NCBI GenBank assembly: GCA_021201665.1
Contig: JAJQEO010000115.1
Coordinates: forward strand, 1-64,000
Reading direction: 5' to 3'
Origin: Lachnospiraceae bacterium
GTDB taxonomy: Bacteria; Bacillota; Clostridia; Lachnospirales; Lachnospiraceae
DNA length: 64,000 nt
Numbering within the stretch: position 1 is the stretch's first letter; each line of letters starts with the position of its first letter. A model generated the notes under the pieces. It was not told where the DNA came from and did no database searches. It worked only from the letters and a program-made list of their open reading frames with translations. This document shows, in pieces, positions 25,255-33,909 of this stretch. The position numbers were made by a program, and so were the translations under genes.

Positions 25255-25920
25255 ATGCAAAGAGCGGATGATTTTGAGAACAACTTCGGGAATACGTTTG
25301 AAAAGCATGACAGTAATACCTTTGGAAATACCTCTGGAAATTTTTCCGGCAATCCCAGGGGTGCGGGGCGTAAGCGCCGCCTTTCGCCGGAGCAGCTTGC
25401 CCAAATTCGGCAGGCACACGTGGAAGGAAAAACGATTACTGAGCTGGCAAAGGAGTATGGAATATCCCGTCAGACACTTTCCGGTTATCTGAATAACCCC
25501 CGGGAAGAAGAGAATGTGATCAAATCAGCAGGCAAATGGAAAAAGTTGAACCGGGATTTTGCTTCTGAGGATCTGGAAAGGTATTCCATGCGCATGGATT
25601 TTATGTGCGAGGAAGAGCTTTGTACCGTGATTTTGATTGATTTTCGTGATCAGGAGGTTGTGATCCGAAATCATACGATGGATGTGCTGCACCGGGCGTT
25701 TGGAATTATAGAGAAACCGGATTGGGCGTATTTTGAGGAATTTCTGGAGGAGCGCTGCTTTCCGAAAACCCGGTTTCAGCTTTCGCTGATACTCTCGGAT
25801 CTTGGCCTGGACTTTTATGATCCTTTAGCGATTATTGAAAAAACGCAGGGGAGGATGGCAGAGGATCATCAGTGGATTCGGATCTGGTATTTTCGACCGG
25901 ACAGGGAACAAAACAGGTGA
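25255..25920 (+). CDS. HTH protein, putative antitoxin of kinase module
   Basis: 221 aa from ATG 25255, chosen because it is downstream of the promoter and has GGGG 8 bases upstream; ATG 25204 is possible. The first ~40 residues are Asn/Gly/Phe-rich with repeats (FGNTFEKHDSNTFGNTSGN). A resolvase-type helix-turn-helix follows (LSPEQLAQIRQAHVEGKTIT then ELAKEYGISRQTLSGYLN). The last ~110 residues (MCEEELCTVILIDFRDQEVV, RFQLSLILSDLGLDFYDPL) are a small alpha/beta domain of unknown fold. The next gene encodes a HipA/CtkA-like kinase. By analogy with HipBA I infer a DNA-binding, toxin-neutralising partner. Confidence 0.7.
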   Translation: MQRADDFENNFGNTFEKHDSNTFGNTSGNFSGNPRGAGRKRRLSPEQLAQIRQAHVEGKTITELAKEYGISRQTLSGYLNNPREEENVIKSAGKWKKLNRDFASEDLERYSMRMDFMCEEELCTVILIDFRDQEVVIRNHTMDVLHRAFGIIEKPDWAYFEEFLEERCFPKTRFQLSLILSDLGLDFYDPLAIIEKTQGRMAEDHQWIRIWYFRPDREQNR

Positions 25921-25988
25921 CGGTTTGGCAGGAGAGTATTTCGTGTTTGCGAAAATACTTTGACAGAATGACGGGGGAAGGGATTTAT

Positions 25989-26876
25989 ATGCATACGATA
26001 GAAATCCACACGGAGACGGTGCAAACCGGGGGTGGCCATTCTTCCAAAGGAAATCAGATGAAATGGCTTCAGGATGGCTGGTGGTACAAGGCTGATGCAT
26101 TTGGATATGAGAGCCTGGCAGAGACGGTTGTTTCGACTTTGCTGGAACGTTCGGGCATCCGGAATTTTGTGCAGTATGAGCCGGTTATGATTCAATACAG
26201 GGACAGGAAAAACCGGGGGTGCCGCAGCCGGAATTTCCTTAAGGAGACGGAGGAGCTGGTACCGTTGGAACGTATGTCGCGTATCTTTTCCGGCTTCGGA
26301 TTGGCGCAGGAATTGTCCAGAATCTCTGTGTGCAAGGAGCGGATTCTCTATACAGAAGAGCTGGTGCGCAATGTGACAGGCATCCGGGATTTTGGGGAAT
26401 ACCTTACGAAAATGTTGGAAATAGACGCATTTTTCCTGAATGAAGACCGTCATACGAATAATATTGCGCTTCTTCATGATATAAAAGAAAAAACCTGGCG
26501 GCTCTGTCCGATTTTTGATATGGGACTTTCTCTTTTTTCCGATACAAAGGAGGACTATCCGCTGAAAAACGAGTTTGCCAAATGCCGGGAGAAGATAAAG
26601 GCGAAGCCGTTTTCCGCTGATTTTGATGAACAGCTGGATGTGGCGGAGGAATTGTATGGGACATTTCTTCATTTTGACTTTCCGGGAAGTAACATAGAAA
26701 GGATTCTGACGGACGCCCTTTGGCAGAGTGCGGAAGATGACGGATGTTTGCCTGACAGGGGAAAAAATGCAAAGGAGTCTCTTGAGACTTTGTGCGGGGA
26801 GTATTCTGCAGAAGAGCTTCAGCGAGTGGTGGAAGTCCTGCGTTATCAAGCGGGAAAGTACCTGTATTTTTTCTGA
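25989..26876 (+). CDS. HipA/CtkA-like Ser/Thr kinase, putative toxin
   Basis: 295 aa from ATG 25989 (GGGGAAGGG upstream); an earlier ATG at 25872 would overlap the partner gene by 49 bases and lacks a ribosome site. A short N-lobe (SSKGNQMKWLQDGWWYKAD) is followed by the HipA-type catalytic loop FLNEDRHTNNIALL and metal motif PIFDMGLSLF. The N-terminal HipA-1 domain is absent, which resembles the compact CtkA kinase of Helicobacter more than E. coli HipA (440 aa). Probably phosphorylates a host protein when free of the upstream HTH protein; target unknown. Confidence 0.75.
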   Translation: MHTIEIHTETVQTGGGHSSKGNQMKWLQDGWWYKADAFGYESLAETVVSTLLERSGIRNFVQYEPVMIQYRDRKNRGCRSRNFLKETEELVPLERMSRIFSGFGLAQELSRISVCKERILYTEELVRNVTGIRDFGEYLTKMLEIDAFFLNEDRHTNNIALLHDIKEKTWRLCPIFDMGLSLFSDTKEDYPLKNEFAKCREKIKAKPFSADFDEQLDVAEELYGTFLHFDFPGSNIERILTDALWQSAEDDGCLPDRGKNAKESLETLCGEYSAEELQRVVEVLRYQAGKYLYFF

Positions 26877-26935
26877 TGGATCCGGATAATTTTCAAGAGG
26901 CAGTTTGTCCTGCAGTATCCGTTAAGCTTTTGAAC

Positions 26936-26960
26936 GGAACAGGCCCGTACGGCCTGTTCC
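26936..26960. terminator. Symmetric hairpin between convergent genes
   Basis: Perfect 10-bp stem GGAACAGGCC / GGCCTGTTCC, loop CGTAC, between the kinase stop (26876) and the propeller-protein stop (26977). There is no clear T-run on either side, so function as bidirectional terminator is inferred from position. Confidence 0.5.
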
Positions 26961-26976
26961 GGGATCTGTGCGGGAA

Positions 26977-29769
26977 TCATTCCATGGTGAGTACCTGTGT
27001 TTTTGCGAAGCCCTCGTCGATATCAAAGCTGATGACGAAGGAGCTTCCCGCCAGATAGAAGGTGTCGCCGATATAGAGTCCGCGCATACTGTCGCTGTCC
27101 GCCTCGCCGGAGAGCTGGTCGGCATAAAAGTCGTAGATCATCTCCTGTACGAAGCCTTCCTCCTCGTCGTAGGAGAAAAGGAAGTAGCGGTCTTCGCAGT
27201 AGAATCCGATGAGATTTTTCCCTGCGTCAGCGAGGATGGATTTATAGTTGCTTAAGGACGAACACCAGGTGACGCCGTCGATGACGTATTTTGCGACCTC
27301 CGTCACATTGGAGGGATCGGAGATGTCGAACATCGACAGCTTCAGACCGGTGGTGGTGCCGGTGTCCTCGTCCGCTTCGTAGCCGAGCCCGAGCAGCAGG
27401 CCGTCGCCGTAAAAATGCAGGTAGGAGGAGAAACCGCTGATTTTCAGCTCTCCGAGGATCTGCGGATTTTCCGGGTCGGACAGATCGACAGAGAAGAGCG
27501 GATCTGTCTGGCGGAAGGTGACAAAATAGCCGGTATCGCCCAGAAATCTGGCGGAGCGGACGGTCTCTCCTTCGGCAAGGTCAGAGATGACACTCAGTTG
27601 TTTCATGGATTCGCTCAGGATATAGAGCGCGTTGTGCTCCGTCCAGTCTGTCACCCCGGCCGTCGGTGAGAGATCATCGCCGTAGTAGGTGGTTACGACG
27701 CGGAGATTTCCATCGTATTCACTCATCGAGAAGGAATCGTTCAGGTAGCCGGTCACGGAGCCTGCCGCGACACCGGTGATCCTCCCATCCTCGTAGTGAA
27801 ATTTCGTGATTTCGGTGACGGTGTTGGAGTTCTCATAATTTTCATTCATGATATAAATATTCTCCTGGCTCACGTAGAAATCATCTCCGCCTGAGACGAG
27901 AATCTTATTATCCACGAAGGCGGAGGGTGCGGTGACATCCACGGAGCTGATGACCAGGCATTCCGTGCCTGTCAGCGTCTCCGGCAGATAATAGCTGCCG
28001 GCGTCGGTCTCCTTCCCATTCAGAAGGGGAGAAAGGGTGCTGTCGTCAAGCGTGTCTCCCACGGATGGATACCAGGTAGAAAACAGGTAAACGAAATTGC
28101 CGGCCTTGCGGGAATCGCTGTAATAGCCGCTCTGCGAAACTGTGCCGGAAAGCACCGGTTCTTCGCGGTCGCTGATGTCGTAGGTGTAGAGCACGGTCAG
28201 GTTGGAGGAGGTGGTATAGTAGGTGCCGTCCTCATTTTCCACCAGAGAGGTGACGTATTCTCTGGTAATGATGCTTAAAACATCGCCGCCTACATACATC
28301 TCTTTTACCGTCAGCTCGTTGTCACTTTCCAGAGAGGTGCGGCTTACGAGGGCGGCTTTCCCGGTCCCTTCGTTTCCATTGTTTCCCTCGTTTTCACCGT
28401 TTACGCTGACGATCAGAAATTCCCCATTCGTGCGCAGAATGTAAATGTATGAACCGTCCGTTTTTACCACATCGCCCTCGTCCACGCCGTATTCCTGGAC
28501 ATTTGTGGTGGAATAATCTGCGTCCTCGCCAGCCTCCGCCGCATCATCCGCGTCGGCCTCTTCCGCCAGAGCCGCCTCTGACTGGACGCTGTCCGTAGTG
28601 GCGGTAGAAGCGTCTGAGGAAAGATATGCCTCAGAAGAAGAACTGGAGGAATAGGCGCTGGCGGAGCTGGAAGAGGAGTCCTCCAATACGGCTCCGGTGT
28701 CATAATCGCTGGCCGCGCCGTCAGCGCCCTCTTCCTCTGCGTCCTCGATCACCATGTCGCCGTCAACCATCATGATGCCGCCAAGCGTCCGCGCCACGCT
28801 GTTTTGAGAGGAGATTTCATAGAGCGCGTCATAAATTTCTTTGTAGCTGGAGGCGTAGGTGAAGGGGTCGTCCGCGGCGCTCTCTGTTTCGGAGACTCCG
28901 GCATCCTCATTGGCACTCGCATCCTCGCTGGCATTCACATCTATGGCAGAATCTACTCCATCATCGGCATTATTGCTATCGGCAATTTCACCATCGATCG
29001 CAATTGCATCTGCACTGTCATCGCTGGCACTGGCATTTTCACCGACAACCGCATCTTCATTGGCACTGTTAGTATCGACGGCCTCGGCACTCTCATCTGT
29101 GACAGCTATCTCCGGACTGCCGCCATAAGCTTCCGTACTGTACTCGCCGTTTCCGACGCCCTCATCCAGCAGTACCGTGACAATCCCGCCCGTCTCTGTC
29201 TGTGCTGCGTCCCCGCTCTGAGAGGAACTGTTTCTCGAGATACGTCCGGCCAGTCCGACCACAACAATCGCGAGCGTAAAGACCGCCGCCAGGCTCCCAA
29301 GACGCAGGGTAAGGCGCGAGATTTTGCTGCGGCCTGTTCCTCGCGGAGCATATGCACGATCTGCTTTTACGCCGGTCGCTGCCTCAACTTTCGTGCCTGT
29401 TTTCGCACCCGAATTGGCCTCCGGTTTTTCGTCTGTTTTCGCTTTCGAACCGGCCTCTGATTTCATGCCTGTTATTATCCCCGGGACTACATCATCGCTT
29501 TTTACTTCTGCTTTCTCTTCCGTTTCAGCACCGGCTTCCACATCCGATATGGAATCAATTTCTGCACGGCCTTCCGGCTTTTTCCTTCCCGTGTGCAGCT
29601 GCGATCCCTTTAGCATCTGCTCCACTGCTTCCGGGGAGAGCGAATCAGGCGGCGTGATCTGCCGCGCATCTTCTTTTATTTTTTGCAGGAGACCTTCTTC
29701 GCTGCCCACAGCCGGATTTTTATCCTGCTTCGTTTCATTGTTCGTAGTCTGGTTTTTATCTTGATTCAT
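26977..29769 (-). CDS. Membrane-anchored beta-propeller protein, probable sigma partner
   Basis: 930 aa. Residues 1-150 are cytoplasmic, charged and Lys/Glu/Ala-rich, starting with a short conserved helix (LLQKIKEDARQITPPDSLSP). One TM helix (LAAVFTLAIVVVGLAG, about 158-175) follows. Residues ~190-430 are an acidic Asp/Ser/Ala low-complexity stalk. Residues ~430-930 form the C-terminal beta-propeller family (TTNVQEYGVDEGDVVKTDG; YTYDISDREEP; VDLSDPENPQILGELKISGF). The start overlaps the stop of the ECF sigma gene by 14 bases, so the pair is co-translated. I infer an anti-sigma-like or sensor role: short cytoplasmic tail for sigma binding, propeller outside. Confidence 0.8.
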   Translation of the reverse strand: MNQDKNQTTNNETKQDKNPAVGSEEGLLQKIKEDARQITPPDSLSPEAVEQMLKGSQLHTGRKKPEGRAEIDSISDVEAGAETEEKAEVKSDDVVPGIITGMKSEAGSKAKTDEKPEANSGAKTGTKVEAATGVKADRAYAPRGTGRSKISRLTLRLGSLAAVFTLAIVVVGLAGRISRNSSSQSGDAAQTETGGIVTVLLDEGVGNGEYSTEAYGGSPEIAVTDESAEAVDTNSANEDAVVGENASASDDSADAIAIDGEIADSNNADDGVDSAIDVNASEDASANEDAGVSETESAADDPFTYASSYKEIYDALYEISSQNSVARTLGGIMMVDGDMVIEDAEEEGADGAASDYDTGAVLEDSSSSSASAYSSSSSSEAYLSSDASTATTDSVQSEAALAEEADADDAAEAGEDADYSTTNVQEYGVDEGDVVKTDGSYIYILRTNGEFLIVSVNGENEGNNGNEGTGKAALVSRTSLESDNELTVKEMYVGGDVLSIITREYVTSLVENEDGTYYTTSSNLTVLYTYDISDREEPVLSGTVSQSGYYSDSRKAGNFVYLFSTWYPSVGDTLDDSTLSPLLNGKETDAGSYYLPETLTGTECLVISSVDVTAPSAFVDNKILVSGGDDFYVSQENIYIMNENYENSNTVTEITKFHYEDGRITGVAAGSVTGYLNDSFSMSEYDGNLRVVTTYYGDDLSPTAGVTDWTEHNALYILSESMKQLSVISDLAEGETVRSARFLGDTGYFVTFRQTDPLFSVDLSDPENPQILGELKISGFSSYLHFYGDGLLLGLGYEADEDTGTTTGLKLSMFDISDPSNVTEVAKYVIDGVTWCSSLSNYKSILADAGKNLIGFYCEDRYFLFSYDEEEGFVQEMIYDFYADQLSGEADSDSMRGLYIGDTFYLAGSSFVISFDIDEGFAKTQVLTME

Positions 29770-30277
29770 CGCATTGACCTCCCAGCATCTGCTGCATTTT
29801 CTTCAATGCCCGGCTCTGCCGCGAGCGGACGGTGTTCGGATTCATTCCCAACGTGTCAGAAATCTCCTGACTCGAATAGCCTGCAAAAAGATTCAGAGAC
29901 AGGATCAGCCGGTCCTGGGGCGGCAGGGACTCAAACGCCGACCGGGTATCCATCTGCTCCTCCAGATCCTTTTGGGGAGCAGGAATTGATTCGTCCAGCT
30001 CCTCCTGAAAATCACGGTAGCTGCGAATTCTGCGGGCGCATTTTTTGGATAAAATCCGAAACATCCATGCCGAAAATGCGCCTGCCTCCCGCAGCGAGCC
30101 GATCTGCGCGAACGCATCCGTCACGGCCTCACTGACCGCGTCCTCCGCATCCTGCTCGTGCCGGAGCGTGTAGAGCGCGAAGCGGTATAAATCCCTGTAA
30201 ATCTGTTCGTACAGCAGGGCAAAGGCGTGTACATCGCCGGACTGAGCCTGTCTGATAAGTTCTGTATTCTGAATCAT
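29756..30277 (-). CDS. ECF-type RNA polymerase sigma factor
   Basis: 173 aa from ATG 30277 with AGGAGG 7-8 bases upstream (a longer frame to 30322 has none). Region 2 reads FALLYEQIYRDLYRFALYTL with DAEDAVSEAVTDAF; region 4 reads LPPQDRLILSLNLFAGYSSQ then EISDTLGMNPNTVRSRQSRA. Normal length and soluble, unlike the fused sigma proteins near 3250 and 9867. Coupled to the membrane propeller protein, which is likely to regulate it. Confidence 0.9.
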   Translation of the reverse strand: MIQNTELIRQAQSGDVHAFALLYEQIYRDLYRFALYTLRHEQDAEDAVSEAVTDAFAQIGSLREAGAFSAWMFRILSKKCARRIRSYRDFQEELDESIPAPQKDLEEQMDTRSAFESLPPQDRLILSLNLFAGYSSQEISDTLGMNPNTVRSRQSRALKKMQQMLGGQCDESR

Positions 30278-30590
30278 ACGTTTTCCTCCTCCTGCCGTTT
30301 TGGCAGGGAGCTGACCAGTCATCCGGACATCTCCTCCCGGGCGGGATATGCGGACGCTGTAAAACCGGTTCTGTATATATAGTGAAGAAAAGCGGCTGCT
30401 TTGTTGCAGGCGTATTAAAAAATTCTTTTCTAAATGCAGGGCGAAACGATTTATGAGGCTTACTATAGCTTATGAAAGGCTGAAATACAAGTATATTTCG
30501 TAGAGGCCTGGCATACAAAAGAGCGCATTGTTACTGTTCACACCTGTAGAGGAAGAAATACCGTAAAATTGCTAATGATGTGATCTGTAA

Positions 30591-30603
30591 TGTGCAATGC
30601 ACA
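30591..30603. promoter_or_regulatory. Palindrome TGTGCAATGCACA upstream of TA promoter
   Basis: A 6-bp perfect inverted repeat with one central base lies 9 bases before the -35 box of the antitoxin gene. RelB/DinJ-type antitoxins bind such palindromes to autoregulate. Confidence 0.5.
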
Positions 30604-30612
30604 AACGATGTA

Positions 30613-30641
30613 TTGACGGATCAAGGCTTTAATGTTATACT
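30613..30641 (+). promoter_or_regulatory. Promoter of DinJ/YafQ-type operon
   Basis: TTGACG (30613-30618), 17-bp spacer, TATACT (30636-30641); start site would lie near 30648, 20 bases before the antitoxin ATG. Confidence 0.75.
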
Positions 30642-30668
30642 ATGAAACAAAGAAGAGGAGGGATTAAA

Positions 30669-30956
30669 ATGGCAACAACAAATGTGACTATGCGGATGGA
30701 TGTTTCTTTAAAGAACCAGCTTCAGGAATTGGTTTCTGACTTGGGACTTGATATGACAACTTTTTTTACAATGGCTGCCAAACAGGCTGTAAGGGAGCAG
30801 GCAATTCCGTTTAAAGCGGCGTTGAATACCCCGAATCAGGAAACCATTGAGGCGATGGCGGAAGTAGAATATATGCGCCAGCACCCCAATGCAGGGAAAA
30901 CATATAATAGCTTTTCGGAGCTGCTCGGCGACCTGGATGGCGAGGATGATGATTGA
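30669..30956 (+). CDS. RelB/DinJ-family antitoxin
   Basis: 95 aa from ATG 30669 (GAGGAGGG upstream; a start at 30642 would overlap the -10). The N-terminus is a ribbon-helix-helix (TNVTMRMDVSLKNQLQELVS then DLGLDMTTFFTMAAKQAV). The C-terminal part (TYNSFSELLGDLDGEDDD) is acidic and would wrap the toxin. It binds its own promoter and neutralises the downstream RNase; stop and toxin start overlap (TGATG). Confidence 0.88.
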   Translation: MATTNVTMRMDVSLKNQLQELVSDLGLDMTTFFTMAAKQAVREQAIPFKAALNTPNQETIEAMAEVEYMRQHPNAGKTYNSFSELLGDLDGEDDD

Positions 30957-31234
30957 TGAAATATCAGATAAAGAGAACAGGAAAATTTAAAAAGGATTTG
31001 AAGAAAGCGATTGCCCGTGGGTACAATATGGCTCTGATGGACACTGTTGTTACAGCTTTGTCAGAAGGGCGGGAGTTAGATGAAAAATACCATGATCATC
31101 TGTTAAACGGAGATTGGACAGGATATAGAGTGTGCCATATTTTGCCGGACTGGCTGTTGATATACAAATATGATAATGATGATCTGATTTTATATCTTAC
31201 CAGAACTGGAAGCCACAGCGATTTGTTTAAGTGA
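30956..31234 (+). CDS. YafQ-type mRNA interferase toxin
   Basis: 92 aa. RelE/YafQ fold: KRTGKFKKDLKKAIARGY, then HLLNGDWTGYRVCHILPDW and YLTRTGSHSDLF, with the conserved C-terminal His-Ser-(Asp/Glu)-LF. YafQ-like toxins cut mRNA on the ribosome. The ATG shares one base with the antitoxin stop, so translation is coupled. Confidence 0.88.
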   Translation: MKYQIKRTGKFKKDLKKAIARGYNMALMDTVVTALSEGRELDEKYHDHLLNGDWTGYRVCHILPDWLLIYKYDNDDLILYLTRTGSHSDLFK

Positions 31235-31276
31235 CATTTTTACAAAATAATTAAGAAAGCATGAAGGGGTTCGCTC

Positions 31277-31305
31277 TTGCGTACCTGCCACAAAATGGGT
31301 ATAAT
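31277..31305 (+). promoter_or_regulatory. Promoter upstream of asnS
   Basis: TTGCGT (31277-31282), 17-bp spacer, TATAAT (31300-31305). The leader to ATG 31525 is ~210 nt and includes the 27-bp repeats; I see no T-box consensus. Confidence 0.65.
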
Positions 31306-31381
31306 CGGAATTAATGGGGAAGCGGCCGCCGTTATCAGCTATCTTAGAATACAGAGCAGCAGCGGCAGACTGCTATGCTGC

Positions 31382-31462
31382 ATAAGCCGGAATGGGTACG
31401 CCAATATAATAAACCGGAGCGGATATACCAATAGAATAAGCCGGGAATAGTATGCCGCTATA
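31382..31462 (+). repeat. 27-bp tandem repeat x3 in asnS leader
   Basis: Units start ATAAGCCGG, ATAAACCGG, ATAAGCCGG and end CCAATATA, CCAATAGA, CCGCTATA, exactly 27 bases each. Every junction makes a TATAATAA-like -10 sequence, so the array may add weak promoters or shape the leader RNA. Confidence 0.8.
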
Positions 31463-31524
31463 ATAAATATGCCGAAACCGAGATGCAAAAAATATCAAAG
31501 ACAGACAAGAAAGGGACAGTTATT

Positions 31525-32919
31525 ATGGACTATCAGTTTACCACAGTGAAGGAATTGTACCGCGACCGGGACAGCTTTATCGGACGGGAGATTACGGTCG
31601 GCGGATGGGTGCGCAGCATCCGCGATTCAAAGACCTTTGGATTTATCGTGCTGCACGACGGCACGTTTTTTGAAACGCTTCAGATAGTATATTCTGACCA
31701 GCTGGCGAATTTTGCTGAGATTTCGAAGCTGAATGTCGGTTCGGCCGTGATTGTGAAGGGGACGCTGGTGGCGACGCCGAACGCGAAGCAGCCGTTTGAG
31801 ATCCAGGCCTCCTCCGTGGAGGTGGAGGGCGCGTCGACACCGGATTATCCGATGCAGAAAAAGCGCCATTCGATGGAGTATCTGCGCACGGTTCCGCACC
31901 TGCGCCCGAGGACGAACACCTTTCAGGCCGTGTTCCGCGTGCGCTCACTGGTTGCGTACGCGATCCACACCTTTTTCCAGGAACGCGGCTTTGTCTATGT
32001 GCATACGCCTCTGATCACGGCGAGTGATTGCGAGGGCGCCGGAGAGATGTTCCAGGTGACGACGCTCGACATGGAGAATCCGCCGCGCGACGACAAGGGA
32101 GCCGTTGATTTTTCAAAGGATTTCTTTGGCAAGCCGACCAACCTGACCGTAAGCGGACAGCTTGACGTGGAGGCATTTGCGCAGGCGTTTCGGAATGTTT
32201 ACACCTTCGGGCCGACCTTCCGCGCGGAGAATTCCAACACCGCACGCCACGCGGCGGAGTTCTGGATGATCGAGCCGGAGATTTCCTTCGCGGACCTGGA
32301 GGACGACATGATCCTTGCGGAGAGCATGATCAAATACATCATCCGCTACGTGCTGGAAAACGCGCCGGAGGAGATGAAGTTTTTTAATTCCTTTGTGGAC
32401 AAGGGGCTGCTCGAGAGGCTGAACCATGTGCTCAGCTCTGATTTTGGGCGGATCACTTACACCGAGGCGGTGGAGATTCTGAGCAAGCATAACGATAAAT
32501 TTGAGTACAAGGTTTCCTGGGGCAGCGATCTGCAGACGGAGCACGAGCGCTATCTGACCGAGCAGATTTATAAGCGCCCGCTGTTTGTCACCGATTATCC
32601 GAAGGAGATCAAGGCATTTTATATGAAGCTGAACGAGGACGGGAAGACAGTGCGCGCGATGGACTGCCTGGTGCCGGGCATCGGAGAGATCATTGGCGGC
32701 AGCCAGAGGGAGGATGACCTGGAGGTTCTTACCCGCCGGATCGCCGAGCTGGGGATGAAGCCGGAGGATTACGCGTATTACGTGGATTTGCGCAAATACG
32801 GCTCCACCCGCCACTCAGGGTTTGGCCTTGGCTTTGAGCGCTGCGTGATGTATCTGACCGGCATGTCCAACATCCGCGATGTATTGCCGTATCCGCGGAC
32901 AGTGGGGAATCTGCAGTAA
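31525..32919 (+). CDS. asnS: Asparaginyl-tRNA synthetase
   Basis: 464 aa from ATG 31525 (AAAGGGA upstream). OB-fold anticodon domain first ([19 protein letters not shown]), then the class IIb catalytic core: motif 2 [20 protein letters not shown] and motif 3 [20 protein letters not shown] ending DVLPYPRT. Its length and motif 2 ([11 protein letters not shown]) fit AsnRS, not AspRS. It charges tRNA-Asn in the cytoplasm. Followed 33 bases later by the response regulator gene, possibly co-transcribed. Confidence 0.95.
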   Translation: MDYQFTTVKELYRDRDSFIGREITVGGWVRSIRDSKTFGFIVLHDGTFFETLQIVYSDQLANFAEISKLNVGSAVIVKGTLVATPNAKQPFEIQASSVEVEGASTPDYPMQKKRHSMEYLRTVPHLRPRTNTFQAVFRVRSLVAYAIHTFFQERGFVYVHTPLITASDCEGAGEMFQVTTLDMENPPRDDKGAVDFSKDFFGKPTNLTVSGQLDVEAFAQAFRNVYTFGPTFRAENSNTARHAAEFWMIEPEISFADLEDDMILAESMIKYIIRYVLENAPEEMKFFNSFVDKGLLERLNHVLSSDFGRITYTEAVEILSKHNDKFEYKVSWGSDLQTEHERYLTEQIYKRPLFVTDYPKEIKAFYMKLNEDGKTVRAMDCLVPGIGEIIGGSQREDDLEVLTRRIAELGMKPEDYAYYVDLRKYGSTRHSGFGLGFERCVMYLTGMSNIRDVLPYPRTVGNLQ

Positions 32920-32952
32920 GCTCAATGTTCTTTTAGGAGGCATTTACGTTTC

Positions 32953-33648
32953 ATGAGCAAAATACTGGTTTTGGACAACGAAAGGGAGATCGCGGAGGTC
33001 ATTGGACTTTATCTGCGAAACGAGGGCTACGAGGTGGAGCTGGCTTATTCCGGCCGCGAGGTGCTTGACCGGGTTGCGCAGTCGCCGCCTGATCTGGCGC
33101 TGCTGGATGTGATGCTTCCGGATATCGACGGCTTCCGGGTGCTGCGCAAAATCCGTGAGAGCTATACCTTCCCCGTGATTATGCTGACCGCAAAGACGGA
33201 GTACACGGACAAGATCAACGGACTCACACTCGGCGCGGATGATTACATACCAAAGCCGTTCAATCCGCTGGAGATGGTCGCCCGCGTCAAGGCACAGCTT
33301 CGCCGTTATACGAAATACAATGAGAGCGGCGGCAGCCTGCCGGACAATATTATTGACTTTGGCGGACTCTTGATGAACCGTGACACCCACGAGTGCGTGT
33401 TCAACGAGCGGGAGCTGCTGCTTACGCCGATTGAGTTTGATATTCTCTGGCTGCTGTGTGAAAACCGCGGAAAGGTGATCAGTTCCGAGCAGCTTTTCGA
33501 GCAGATCTGGAAGGAAAAGTATTTTAAAAACAGCAACAACACCGTGATGGTCCACATCCGCCATCTGCGCGAGAAGATGGGAGACGGGCATCGGAAAAGT
33601 GATTTTATCAAGACCGTCTGGGGCGTCGGGTATAAAATCGATAAATAG
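32953..33648 (+). CDS. OmpR/VanR-type response regulator
   Basis: 231 aa; TAGGAGG lies 11-12 bases before ATG. Receiver domain with acidic pocket (D8, E10), phospho-acceptor D52 in LLDVMLPDIDG, switch Thr in IMLTAKT and Lys in IPKPF. The C-terminal winged helix (LTPIEFDILWLLCENRGKVI, NNTVMVHIRHLREKMGD) binds DNA. The kinase gene lies 261 bases downstream, separated by a palindromic repeat, which is unusual for a normally overlapping pair. Confidence 0.93.
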   Translation: MSKILVLDNEREIAEVIGLYLRNEGYEVELAYSGREVLDRVAQSPPDLALLDVMLPDIDGFRVLRKIRESYTFPVIMLTAKTEYTDKINGLTLGADDYIPKPFNPLEMVARVKAQLRRYTKYNESGGSLPDNIIDFGGLLMNRDTHECVFNERELLLTPIEFDILWLLCENRGKVISSEQLFEQIWKEKYFKNSNNTVMVHIRHLREKMGDGHRKSDFIKTVWGVGYKIDK

Positions 33649-33761
33649 TCATTCGCAGTTTGGTTGATTGAACGGCAGCGGGGCGATATGTCAGCCTGGG
33701 ATTTTGATTCTGTGTTTAGAAATAAGCCGACGGCAATCTCATTGGCTTTATACAATGTAAG

Positions 33762-33858
33762 CCGCGCAATAAAAAATCGCTTCGCGATTGGCGCGGCCTT
33801 CGTCCATACTCGCTCAGCGAGTACGGACATTCAATGGCTGATTCGCAAGCGATTATTC
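33762..33858. repeat. Palindromic repeat between response regulator and kinase genes
   Basis: Two stem-loops: AAATCGCTTCGCGATT followed by GGCGCGG, and CATACTCGCTCAGCGAGTAC. The same pair of modules occurs at 60105-60238, and AAATCGCTTCGCGAT again at 63520. Confidence 0.75.
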
Positions 33859-33909
33859 GGAAATAATTGAGAAGCAGATATTCTGAAAAACAGGGGAATC
33901 GGGTGAAAA

